This document shows, piece after piece, positions 55,544 through 63,845 of a stretch of DNA of 64,000 nucleotides. The first letter of the stretch is position 1; every line of letters begins with the position of its first letter. Below the pieces are notes generated by a model that was given only the letters and a program-made list of their open reading frames with translations, did not search any database and was not told the origin of the DNA. The position numbers were made by a program, and so were the translations under genes. The DNA is from an uncultured Polaribacter sp. (GTDB lineage: Bacteria > Bacteroidota > Bacteroidia > Flavobacteriales > Flavobacteriaceae): assembly GCF_947503875.1 (NCBI RefSeq), contig NZ_CANNFH010000004.1, positions 1-64,000 of the forward strand, read 5' to 3'.

Positions 55544-55551
55544 TACATTTG
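55544..55551 (+). promoter_or_regulatory. -7 box of the tRNA-Leu / GIY-YIG unit
   Basis: TACATTTG on the plus strand, 42 bases before the first (broken) tRNA-Leu copy. No other promoter-like box is seen between here and the intact tRNA, so the broken tRNA, the nuclease gene and the intact tRNA seem to share this promoter. Confidence 0.5.
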
Positions 55552-55593
55552 CAATCTTCTTAAAGTAACTTGTTTTTTAAGAAGAGTCTATAA

Positions 55594-55658
55594 AATGCTC
55601 AAGTGGCGGAATTGGTAGACCTGTCTGCCGACAAGGCAGGCGCGCTAAAATAGATAAT
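55594..55658 (+). pseudogene. Truncated duplicate of the tRNA-Leu 5' half with D-arm hairpin insert
   Basis: Bases 55594-55620 repeat exactly 55903-55929 (27 bases, from just before the tRNA to GGTAGAC in the D-loop). Then follow 21 foreign bases (55621-55641) that fold into a 7-bp hairpin (GTCTGCC, loop GACAA, GGCAGGC with one G-T pair), then GCGCT, which continues the tRNA for five bases, then unrelated sequence into the GIY-YIG gene. It has no anticodon arm and cannot be a working tRNA. Confidence 0.9.
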
Positions 55659-55904
55659 ATGTTCTTTGTTTATGCAATTTCTAGTATTAGTAGAAACTAT
55701 ATTTATTTTGGTTTAACAAGTAACTTAAATGATAGAGTTAAAAGACATAACGGTTTAAGAGAAAGAACAACTAAACCATATGCTCCTTTTGAACTCATTT
55801 ATTTTGAAAAAGTTGAAACTAGAATAGAAGCAAGGAAAAGAGAAAAATATTGGAAATCTGGAATTGGTAAAGAAAAATTAAGATCTTTGCGAGATTCTAA
55901 ATAA
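55659..55904 (+). CDS. Small GIY-YIG nuclease
   Basis: 81 residues, a single GIY-YIG domain of the UPF0213/YhbQ type without a DNA-binding domain. Seen: VYAISSISRNYIYFG (GIY and YIG elements, Tyr5, Tyr16, Gly18), Arg26 and His30 in DRVKRHNG, and the conserved acidic helix IEARKREKYWKSGIGKEKL with Glu57/Glu62. Metal-dependent single-strand or double-strand DNA cutting is expected for the fold. The stop codon ends one base before the intact tRNA-Leu, and a duplicated tRNA 5' half lies directly upstream, so the gene is inserted in a tRNA gene. Transcription probably from the tRNA promoter. Confidence 0.88.
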   Translation: MFFVYAISSISRNYIYFGLTSNLNDRVKRHNGLRERTTKPYAPFELIYFEKVETRIEARKREKYWKSGIGKEKLRSLRDSK

Positions 55905-55905
55905 T

Positions 55906-55987
55906 GCTCAAGTGGCGGAATTGGTAGACGCGCTGGATTCAAAATCCAGTTCTTTCGGGAGTGTGGGTTCGATTCCCACCTTGAGTA
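55906..55987 (+). tRNA. tRNA-Leu (anticodon CAA)
   Basis: Acceptor GCTCAAG / CTTGAGT (first pair G-T) plus discriminator A; D-arm GCGG...GCGC; anticodon stem CTGGA/TCCAG with loop TTCAAAA, so anticodon CAA reading UUG; class II long variable arm TTCTTTCGGGAGT; T-arm GTGGG TTCGATT CCCAC. CCA is not encoded (ACAA follows). It is intact although the GIY-YIG insertion lies directly before it. Confidence 0.97.
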
Positions 55988-55992
55988 CAAGT

Positions 55993-56029
55993 AAAAACCC
56001 TGTTAATCGTTTGATTTTCAGGGTTTTTT
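55993..56029 (+). terminator. Terminator of the tRNA-Leu unit
   Basis: AAAAACCCTG / CAGGGTTTTT stem with a 16-base loop and T-run, 5 bases after the tRNA. The following stretch 56030-56148 holds nothing recognised. Confidence 0.8.
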
Positions 56030-56148
56030 AATTTTATTAGTAACGTTTTAGCAACTATGTTTTTAAATTTAAAGTTAAAAAGAAGAATTATTTTTTCCAT
56101 TCTTTAAATACTACACTTTGGAAATTATTAATATATGTTTGCAAAAAT

Positions 56149-59100
56149 TTAGTTGTACTTCTTAAAATTCTCAGCTTGCTCAAAAATTTCTTTATAAACC
56201 TCGTCTCTATCTACTGGCGGATATCCGTTTTCTGCCAAAAGAATAATTAAGTCTACTTTTAGTTCTGCTTTTAAGTCTGCACGTTTGCTCCAATCTGTGT
56301 ATTTGGCTTTATCGTCTACTACTGTTTTAACCTCTCTTGCTAAATGAACCAATTTATCTTCTGGATATTCAAAATCGTACTTAATAGCTAATGCTTTTAA
56401 AATGTCATAAAAAGCTTTTTCTTCAAAATCGATTCCTAAGTCTTGAAATGAATCTTTTTCTTTTTTTAGTTCATAGAAAAGGTCGATAATTTCGTCTGTA
56501 AAATCTTCTAAGACCTCACTTCTTAATACATCACTTTCTTTACGCTCGTTGTATTTTTCTACCAGAGATTGCATTTTTTTTGAAAAATCAATCCCCTTAA
56601 TTTTATTAACTTTTTTGAGTTGTCCAATTGCTTTAGCTAGTAGTTGTTGTAGTAATTTAATCTTTGTATTTGGCAACTTAATCTTCTGAATTTTAGCCAA
56701 ATAATCTTCATCAAAAATATCTACTTCTTTTTCATCTGAATCCCCCATTTTAAAGATTTCCTCTACACCATCACTTTGTATTGCCTCTTTAATCATCTCA
56801 CGAACTCTGGCATTCATTTGAGCAGCATCTGGTGCAGTTCCTTTGGTTAATTTAAATACAATAGAACGAACCGCTAAATAGAAATGAATCTCATCTCTTT
56901 CTCTATCTGTAAACTCACCCGTTCCTGCGCAAATATCATAAGCCGCTTTTAAACGTTTTACCAAATCCATAAAACGACGTTCCAACTCTTGCGTTAGTTG
57001 TACAAATTCAGCTCCTTTGTTTAGGGTTTGTAATTGCTCTAACGGATTTCCATTAAAGTATCTAGTCGTATCAAACTTATGAAATATTTTACCCAATAAG
57101 CTTAGATGGTCTTTTACTACAATTATAGACTCTTCAATCTCTTCAATGTTGTCACCTTTTGTTTTTCCAAATTCAGCCAAAGCCAAATTCATTTGTTTTT
57201 TAATACCAATATAATCTACAACTAAACCTTTATTTTTTCCTTTAAACTTTCGGTTTACTCGAGAAATTGTCTGAATTAAATTATGTCTTTGAATAGGTTT
57301 ATCAATATAAATGGTATCTAAGAAAGGAACATCAAAACCAGTGAGCCACATATCTACTACAATAGCTATTTTAAAGTTAGATTTCTCGTTTTTAAATTGT
57401 CTATCCAATTCTTTACGATAGTCTTTAGAACCTAACATATCGTACAACTCCTTAGGATCATCTTTACCTCGCGTCATTATCATTTTAATGCGCTCCATAG
57501 GCTTAATTTCCTTCTTTTCTTTATCTGTTAGTTCACTTCCCTCTTCATGAGTTTTAATTTCTGCCCATTCAGGTCGTAAAGCAATTATTTCTTGATATAG
57601 ATTGTAAGCAATTGTTCTACTACTTGCCACAAACATTGCTTTTCCTTTTACGGTTGCACCTTCGTTAACTCGTGTTTCATAATGATTTACAAAATCTAAG
57701 GCTACTGCTTTTAATCTGTCAGGATCACCAATAATTACATTCATATTGGTAGTTGCTCGCTTGCTTTCTTCTACCTGATATTCACTTGCACCTTCTGCAA
57801 CACATTGGCTGTAATAACCTTCAATTTCTTGTAGTTTTTCGCTTTTTAGCAAAACTTTTGCAGCTCTACCTTCATAAACCAAACGAACCGTAATTTCATC
57901 TTTTACAGATTCTGTCATGGTATAACTATCTACAATAGCACCAAAAACATCTAAAGTAGCATCTATTGGCGTCCCTGTAAACCCTACAAATGTAGCATTT
58001 GGTAAGGAATCGTGTAAGTATTTTGCAAAACCAAAAGTCTTAGAAACACCATCTTTAGTTAGCGTTACTTTTTGATCTAAATTGGTCTGACTTCTGTGTG
58101 CTTCATCAGAAATACAAATTACATTCGTTCTGTTTGTAAGTAACTCTGTATCTTCTGTAAATTTATGAATGGTTGTTAAAAATACACCACCACTTTGTCT
58201 GCCTTGTATTTCTTTACGTAAATGATCTCTACTTTCTACACTGATAATATTATTATCGCCAATATAACCTTTAGCATTGGTAAATTGTCCTGAAAGTTGG
58301 TCGTCTAAATCGGTTCTATCTGTAATTAAAACTATTGTTGGACTGCTAAAATGCACACTCTTCATTAACAAGCGCGTTAAAAACAACATGGTAAAACTTT
58401 TACCACAGCCTGTTGCTCCAAAATAAGTACCACCTTTACCATCTCCTTTTGGCTTTTGGTGTACTTTTATATTCTCATATAACTTATTAGCCGCATAATA
58501 TTGCGGATAGCGACAAACTATCTTTTCATCTTTTTTAGAAGCATCTGGAATGTAAATGAAATTACGAATGATATTTCTTAAATCTTCATGGTTAAACATG
58601 CCGTGAATTAAGGTAAACATTGCATCTATACCATCCACGTCTTTGTTTAAGCCTGATACTCTTCTCCAAGCATAATAGAACTCATATGGCGCAAAAAATG
58701 AGCCTGCTTTGGTGTTTACTCCATCGCTAATTACACAAAAAGCATTGTATTTGAACAATTCTGGAATGTCTCTTTTGTAACGAGTGGTGAGCTGAACATA
58801 AGCATCATGTATTGTAGTTTGCTCTTTTATAGCAGTTTTAAATTCAAATACTACTAATGGTAAACCATTGATGTATAAAATACCATCTGGAATTCTTTTT
58901 TCGTAACCGACAATTTCTAATTGATTTACGAATTTGTAAGTATTTTTATTTGCTTCTGAAAAATCAATAAGATAAATCCAAATATCTTTTTGACTGCGGT
59001 CTTCCCTTTTAAAAGAAAAACCGTCTGCTACCAATTTCATAATAGCTTTGTTACTTTCGTATAAATCTGAAGCGGAATACGTTTTTAGTTGTCTTACAAT

Positions 59101-59286
59101 TCTTTCTACCTCAACAGCTGTAAGTTTTTCTGTTTGATATTTAGAAAGTAGAAACGTTTTTAAGTCTTCTTCTAATAAAACTTCTTGAATATCTCTTGAA
59201 ATGGTTGCACCATTAACGTGCGGAATTTCTTCCGATTGTAATAATTCTATAAATGCTTTTTCTAATTGATATTCTGTAAATTTCAT
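56149..59286 (-). CDS. hsdR: Type I restriction endonuclease subunit R
   Basis: 1045 residues. N-terminal PD-(D/E)XK nuclease: D134 in RIPDGILY and E148-x-K150 in VVFEFKT. SF2 translocase: Walker A GATGCGKS near 290-297, DEAHR at 394-398, TGTPID near 432, MWLTGFDVPFLD near 645 and QTISRVNRKFKGKNKG near 670. C-terminal helical part binds the M2S core. Its start overlaps the AlbA_2 gene stop (ATGA), so translation is coupled. Last gene of the hsdM-hsdS-ATPase-AlbA_2-hsdR run. Confidence 0.97.
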   Translation of the reverse strand: MKFTEYQLEKAFIELLQSEEIPHVNGATISRDIQEVLLEEDLKTFLLSKYQTEKLTAVEVERIVRQLKTYSASDLYESNKAIMKLVADGFSFKREDRSQKDIWIYLIDFSEANKNTYKFVNQLEIVGYEKRIPDGILYINGLPLVVFEFKTAIKEQTTIHDAYVQLTTRYKRDIPELFKYNAFCVISDGVNTKAGSFFAPYEFYYAWRRVSGLNKDVDGIDAMFTLIHGMFNHEDLRNIIRNFIYIPDASKKDEKIVCRYPQYYAANKLYENIKVHQKPKGDGKGGTYFGATGCGKSFTMLFLTRLLMKSVHFSSPTIVLITDRTDLDDQLSGQFTNAKGYIGDNNIISVESRDHLRKEIQGRQSGGVFLTTIHKFTEDTELLTNRTNVICISDEAHRSQTNLDQKVTLTKDGVSKTFGFAKYLHDSLPNATFVGFTGTPIDATLDVFGAIVDSYTMTESVKDEITVRLVYEGRAAKVLLKSEKLQEIEGYYSQCVAEGASEYQVEESKRATTNMNVIIGDPDRLKAVALDFVNHYETRVNEGATVKGKAMFVASSRTIAYNLYQEIIALRPEWAEIKTHEEGSELTDKEKKEIKPMERIKMIMTRGKDDPKELYDMLGSKDYRKELDRQFKNEKSNFKIAIVVDMWLTGFDVPFLDTIYIDKPIQRHNLIQTISRVNRKFKGKNKGLVVDYIGIKKQMNLALAEFGKTKGDNIEEIEESIIVVKDHLSLLGKIFHKFDTTRYFNGNPLEQLQTLNKGAEFVQLTQELERRFMDLVKRLKAAYDICAGTGEFTDRERDEIHFYLAVRSIVFKLTKGTAPDAAQMNARVREMIKEAIQSDGVEEIFKMGDSDEKEVDIFDEDYLAKIQKIKLPNTKIKLLQQLLAKAIGQLKKVNKIKGIDFSKKMQSLVEKYNERKESDVLRSEVLEDFTDEIIDLFYELKKEKDSFQDLGIDFEEKAFYDILKALAIKYDFEYPEDKLVHLAREVKTVVDDKAKYTDWSKRADLKAELKVDLIILLAENGYPPVDRDEVYKEIFEQAENFKKYN

Positions 59287-60680
59287 TGCTTTTTTATACT
59301 TTTTCCTTTTGATGTTAATCGGTATTTTTGCTTACTACTGCTAGGTTTTTCTGGAATGGTTAATTCTATTATACCCGATTCAACAGCTGGTTGTAAGTAA
59401 TTTTTTCTAAAATTTGGTTTGTGAGATAATTTAAGAAAAGCCATTAATTCGCTAATACTATACTCTTTATCCATTACCAAAAGTAGATTCTTGACTGGGT
59501 CACTAACTAGGTCGTTAACTGGGTCGCTAACTAGGTCGGTAATAGGTGATAACTTGTGGGGTACTTGTGGGGTACTTGTGGGGTCAACTTGCTCGGTAAC
59601 TTGTTCGGTTGCAGGTAGCACAAGACGTAAAAAGTTTTCAGTAAACTCAAAGGATTCTTGAGGATAGGCATCTAAAATTCTTGGAATTCCAGAACCCAAT
59701 TGTTCTACCAAATCTAAATCTTTAAATATGCGAATAAGCTCTTTATTTCTTGGGATAGAAAAGCCTTTAAAAAATTCTTTTTCACTTAAACCATCAACCA
59801 AACTTCCTGCTGAAGTAATCTCTATTCGGTCACTAAAAATCTCGAATTTTGGCGGTACTTCTCTACTAAAATCGTTGTGAACAAAAGCGTTTATTACAGC
59901 TTCTCTTAAAGCTCTAGCATTCCATAAACGTTTTTCTAGGCGATCTTTTGCTGTTATTTTTGCAATGGTTCTGTTTTCTACATCTAATTTGTCTAAAACC
60001 TGCTTGCAAGCTTTAATGAGTGAAGTATAACCATACTCATTCGTTTCTATTAGTTCTACACGATTTGTGCCTGCATATTTGGCTACTTTAATAGAAATGT
60101 TATTGATATCAGACAATAAATATCCTGCATAATTCCAAGTATCGTCTTCTGTTACCAACTCTAAATTGGTGGCAAATTGTGCATTGAGTGCCTTCCCTTT
60201 TTCTTGATAATAAATATGCAATTGCTCGAAAGACAATTTTTGTTTGGGCGATACAATTTTACTAATAGTATCTCTTGTGCGTGAAGCGTATAAATTATCT
60301 ATTGTTTTTTGAGGCATGGGTTCAGATGCGGTTCCTACACGCATATAACAACCTCGTTCACTCATACCATACTTGGTTTTAAAATAAGGTTTTTCGCTTC
60401 CACTAGCAATGGTAACTTTTACCAATTGCTTACCTTCTTGCGCTACAACAGAAATATCAAACAAGCCCATACAAGATGGACGTATATTTGTTTTTAAACG
60501 GTCTTTAATGCGCAACATCGTATCATCTATAGCTGCAACACCAACTGCTTTACCAAATTTATCTACACCAAAAATAAGCGCACCACCAGAGGTATAGTTT
60601 AAAAAAGCAATGACTTCTTTTTCTATATCTACTGCTTTTGTGAGTATTTCTTTGTATTCGATTCTGTTGGTTTCTGTCAT
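59283..60680 (-). CDS. AlbA_2 / Schlafen-like ATP-binding protein
   Basis: 465 residues. N-terminal AlbA_2 (Schlafen-type) domain: NRIEYKEILTKAVDIEKEVIAFLNYTSGGALIFGVD split near 5-40, RVGTASEPMPQ near 115. Middle HATPase_c_4-like region: LREAVINAFVHNDFSRE near 254 and EQLGSGIPRILDAY near 335. Then a Thr/Val-rich repetitive linker (375-415) and a winged-helix end (SISELMAFLKLSHKPNFRKNYL near 425). Such proteins are commonly found inside type I RM loci; they may regulate the system or act on nucleic acid, which is unproven. Coupled to hsdR by a 4-base overlap. Confidence 0.85.
   Translation of the reverse strand: MTETNRIEYKEILTKAVDIEKEVIAFLNYTSGGALIFGVDKFGKAVGVAAIDDTMLRIKDRLKTNIRPSCMGLFDISVVAQEGKQLVKVTIASGSEKPYFKTKYGMSERGCYMRVGTASEPMPQKTIDNLYASRTRDTISKIVSPKQKLSFEQLHIYYQEKGKALNAQFATNLELVTEDDTWNYAGYLLSDINNISIKVAKYAGTNRVELIETNEYGYTSLIKACKQVLDKLDVENRTIAKITAKDRLEKRLWNARALREAVINAFVHNDFSREVPPKFEIFSDRIEITSAGSLVDGLSEKEFFKGFSIPRNKELIRIFKDLDLVEQLGSGIPRILDAYPQESFEFTENFLRLVLPATEQVTEQVDPTSTPQVPHKLSPITDLVSDPVNDLVSDPVKNLLLVMDKEYSISELMAFLKLSHKPNFRKNYLQPAVESGIIELTIPEKPSSSKQKYRLTSKGKSIKKQ
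59491..59610 (-). repeat. Short tandem repeats coding the AlbA_2 protein linker
   Basis: Units such as CTTGTGGGGTA (three times, around 59553-59585) and ACTAGGTCGTTAACTGGGTC-like units (two copies at 59505-59545) encode repeats of TDLVSDPV/NDLVSDPV and TSTPQVP. Such tracts change copy number by slippage. Confidence 0.7.
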
Positions 60681-60749
60681 GTAGTTATTGTACAGGTTGT
60701 TGGTTGGTTTTGTAAATAATTTATATCAAAAATACTAAAAACTAATATT

Positions 60750-62501
60750 TTAATGATTTACAATATTTCTAATAAATTTAATAATTGGAACATTTTTGAT
60801 ATCATCATTTCCAATATTAGGCTCAAGAACGTTTTTCCAATATAGATTTGCATTATAAGGCTTACCGTCAGAAATATTATATGAGTCTGGATATCTTAAA
60901 TTACTTTGAATATTTTGATTTTGATGCGCAGGCTCAAAAGTTGTAGAGTGAAGCTGAAATAACCCAATTTCATAATTTTCCTTTTCATTATCTAACTTAC
61001 ATTGATTGTAAATAGATTTTTGAATTCCTGAATCAAATATAGGTAATGAGTATTCGTCAATTCCTTCTTGTACAGCAGAATCCGTATCACAAATAACATG
61101 GTATTTTATAGAGAACTTAGAGAAAATCTTCTGATAAAAAGGAATGTTTGTAACAGAACCACAATTCACAATAAATAAATCTTTACTAATATCAATTGAT
61201 GAAATATACCCTCTAAGTATTATTTCTTCTGTAGCTCCTTCAACTAATATAACTTCATCTGCATAAAATGATTCGCATAAAAAAGGATTAAACCTCAAAA
61301 GCTCATTCATTTCTTGCTTTAACTCTGCCTTGGTTCTAATTTCCTTAGATTGTTTTAAAAATTCATCATTTATTTGATATAATTTAGTTCCAATATCATT
61401 TTTTATCATTCTAACTAAGGATGATTTTTCTTTGGTTATATCAATCATTTGAGGAGAATGTGATGCACATAAAACTTGATAAGGAGATTCTGTTTCACTA
61501 ACCTTATAAATTAGAGAACGTAATTGTTTCATTAGTTTTGGGTGCAAAAATAATTCTGGTTCTTCAAAAAGAACAATATAATCTTTTCTACTTTCAACTC
61601 TTTCATATTCTTCTGCAATATCCTTCATTAGAAGAAGTGAAAATATTGCAGAACGTACAGCACCATGCCCAACTTTGTCATAGTTTGTTGGAATAGATTC
61701 ATCTTTAACTCCTTCATCATTTTTTTGCTCAAAATGAATAGAGAAACTTTTTCCCATAGAATTTTCAGTCCATTTTACTTTATCTTTTTCTCCTAACTCA
61801 ATTTTTGTATTTGGAAAAAGTTCTTGAAAATGTTTGTTAACTTCTTCTTTATAAGTAGAAATTGATTCAGGATTATAAAGTTTGTCCTGTAATTCTTGAA
61901 TTTTTTCTTGAGCTTCTCTAAGTTCTTGTCTTTCTTTATCTTTAAGGTTTGCTGTTGCTTTTGCCTTTAAAATTTCATTAATTATATTTTCTACCTCAGC
62001 TTCTGAAGGCATCGCTTTAATAAAAATAGGTGTAGGTAAGGCAGACTGAAATACACTATCTAAACCAATACCTCCATAATTTTTAGCTTCCCATTTATTA
62101 TTCTGATAATCCCAAGTATAATTTTTTGTTTTTTCAAATGTAATTTTACTACCTGCCTTAGGTTTTATTACTTTTCTAATCCTTAATAAGTTGTTTTCAT
62201 CAAGCCAATTTTTTAAACCTTCTTTTTTGTTTTTAATAGCTTCTTTTTCAAAATCAAAGTCATCGAGTTGTAATGTTAATTCAAATTCTACTTCATTATT
62301 TACATCAATTCTATAAATATCCTCTGGTGTTAGCGATATGTTTTTATAGAAATATTCATAAGCTTTTAAAAAACTAGATTTACCTACGTTATTTTGACCT
62401 AGTAGAAATATTGTATTTGAGTCTTTAAATTCAATTGTATTGTTTTCTATTCCTCCTGATAAACCCCTAAAATTATTTACCCCAAATGATATAATTCTCA
62501 T
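60750..62501 (-). CDS. OLD-family ATPase/TOPRIM nuclease
   Basis: 583 residues. ABC-type ATPase: Walker A LLGQNNVGKSS at 34-43, coiled coil about 165-215, Walker B YIVLFEEPELFLHP near 308-321, switch His348 in CASHSPQMI. The C-terminal TOPRIM domain has VILVEGATEEIIL (E421) and VICDTDSA near 463, as in OLD endonucleases. OLD proteins are anti-phage nucleases (P2 Old, GajA). No GajB-type helicase or reverse transcriptase is adjacent; the gene lies between hsdS and the AlbA_2 gene, so it may be a class of OLD that works with or beside the RM system. Confidence 0.88.
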   Translation of the reverse strand: MRIISFGVNNFRGLSGGIENNTIEFKDSNTIFLLGQNNVGKSSFLKAYEYFYKNISLTPEDIYRIDVNNEVEFELTLQLDDFDFEKEAIKNKKEGLKNWLDENNLLRIRKVIKPKAGSKITFEKTKNYTWDYQNNKWEAKNYGGIGLDSVFQSALPTPIFIKAMPSEAEVENIINEILKAKATANLKDKERQELREAQEKIQELQDKLYNPESISTYKEEVNKHFQELFPNTKIELGEKDKVKWTENSMGKSFSIHFEQKNDEGVKDESIPTNYDKVGHGAVRSAIFSLLLMKDIAEEYERVESRKDYIVLFEEPELFLHPKLMKQLRSLIYKVSETESPYQVLCASHSPQMIDITKEKSSLVRMIKNDIGTKLYQINDEFLKQSKEIRTKAELKQEMNELLRFNPFLCESFYADEVILVEGATEEIILRGYISSIDISKDLFIVNCGSVTNIPFYQKIFSKFSIKYHVICDTDSAVQEGIDEYSLPIFDSGIQKSIYNQCKLDNEKENYEIGLFQLHSTTFEPAHQNQNIQSNLRYPDSYNISDGKPYNANLYWKNVLEPNIGNDDIKNVPIIKFIRNIVNH

Positions 62502-62531
62502 ATTTTTTTCTCTTAATTAGCTTTTACTTTT

Positions 62532-63845
62532 TTAAACTCCAATTTTTGTCATTTTTGAGAGAAGTAAATTGTTTATTTTCTCTAATTCACAAATTTCTTT
62601 TTGATTTAAAATTTGATGAGTAATTATTATATCAAAATGACTATTAAATAATTTTAAAGTTTGTTCACTTGGAACAATTAGATATTCTTCTTCTAAAAAA
62701 GAATTGATATTAAAGTTTTTAACTCCAGTTGTACTGTTTTCAAATGAAAATAGATAATCTATACTGTACAAGTAATCGATATGAGAGAACAGGAATTTAG
62801 AATATAAAACATTTTTCAACTTTAGTGTCCTGCAAAAATTTGAACATATTATTTTTTCATTTAGAAATTTTAAATGATTTTCAGTAACTAATACAGATCT
62901 ACCAGTTGATTGTGTTGGACTACCCCCAGATATTTCAATTACTATTTGATCTTTTAAAATTTCTCTATTCTTAAGATTCTTTTCTAAAATATATCTAATA
63001 GGTGCTTTAATTAAATTTCCTCTTTTAAGTAAGGGTATATCTGTTCCTCTAACACATCTTACTTTTTTAATATAGTTACCAATAGGTTTGTCTTTACCCC
63101 AATCACCTCCCAGGGTGTCTTCGATAAAATTATAAATTAAACTAACTCCCCAGCCTAAAGGAATTTCCCCATCCAATTCCTCATTATAAACCATTTCACC
63201 ACCAGAAGATTTATAAGGTTTACCTTCCAATTCAGGTGATCCTGAAACAAGTTCAGGACAACTTTCCTTTGTAATTGGAAAGTTAAAATCTACAAACCAA
63301 TGTTTGTATAAGGCTTGTGCAGTTTCCTCTAGTTTCTCATTGATTTGTTCATTAAGTTTAATATGCTTAACAACCGTATTGTATTCTTTTACAATTTCTT
63401 GTTGTTTTTCTATGGATGGAACTGGAAGTTCCATATTTAAAAAATCTTCCCATTCTAAACTTCCTCTTACACCACCAACTGCGTGAAAACAAGCTTCTCT
63501 ATCAAACTCAGAACGTGTAAACCACATCATCAAATATTCTGGTATTAATTGCGTTTCATCTTTAATTTGAAAAACTGGATATGCTTGAGAAATTATGGCT
63601 TCATCAAAATCCTGTAATAAGGCAACAGGCATTTTTTTATCTCTCCTTACTTGCATAACACTACACGCAAATTGTCCTTTTCGGATAATTTTGTAGTTCT
63701 TCATATTAGTACCAATAGTATTTGCCACAGAAGATATAAATTCTTTTGTAACGCTTAATCCTAGAAGCAGGTCTATAGACAAATCTTTATTTCTTACATC
63801 TACTAACTCTATGAAATCTCCTATTTTTTTGTAATTAGATTTCAT
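62532..63845 (-). CDS. hsdS: Type I restriction-modification specificity subunit S
   Basis: 437 residues with two target recognition domains. TRD1 covers about 1-140 and ends SLEWEDFLNMELPVPSIEKQQEIV; the conserved helix follows (LNEQINEKLEETAQALYKHWFVDF). A linker with SCPELVSGSPE then leads to TRD2 (about 230-400; IPLGWGVSLIYNFIEDTLGGDW) and a final partial helix. It sets the DNA sequence for methylation and cutting. The start overlaps the hsdM end by 11 bases. Confidence 0.93.
   Translation of the reverse strand: MKSNYKKIGDFIELVDVRNKDLSIDLLLGLSVTKEFISSVANTIGTNMKNYKIIRKGQFACSVMQVRRDKKMPVALLQDFDEAIISQAYPVFQIKDETQLIPEYLMMWFTRSEFDREACFHAVGGVRGSLEWEDFLNMELPVPSIEKQQEIVKEYNTVVKHIKLNEQINEKLEETAQALYKHWFVDFNFPITKESCPELVSGSPELEGKPYKSSGGEMVYNEELDGEIPLGWGVSLIYNFIEDTLGGDWGKDKPIGNYIKKVRCVRGTDIPLLKRGNLIKAPIRYILEKNLKNREILKDQIVIEISGGSPTQSTGRSVLVTENHLKFLNEKIICSNFCRTLKLKNVLYSKFLFSHIDYLYSIDYLFSFENSTTGVKNFNINSFLEEEYLIVPSEQTLKLFNSHFDIIITHQILNQKEICELEKINNLLLSKMTKIGV
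63231..63259 (-). repeat. Dispersed palindromic repeat read as part of hsdS
   Basis: TTCAGG-TGAT-CCTGAA-ACAAG-TTCAGG contains two overlapping inverted repeats. The part CCTGAAACAAGTTCAGG agrees in 15 of 17 bases with the intergenic copy at 40132-40150. It encodes CPELVSGSPEL in the linker between the two recognition domains. Confidence 0.75.

Noticed and set aside
55594-55929. Attachment sites (attL/attR) of an integrative element
   Set aside because: The 27-base repeat duplicates the 5' half of the tRNA and encloses only 282 bp without an integrase; classic islands duplicate the 3' end. A wider island including the RM genes cannot be excluded without sequence beyond 64000.
55799-55990. 63-codon minus-strand frame over the tRNA-Leu
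   Set aside because: Reads antisense through a tRNA and the GIY-YIG gene; it is the kind of false protein often predicted over tRNA genes.
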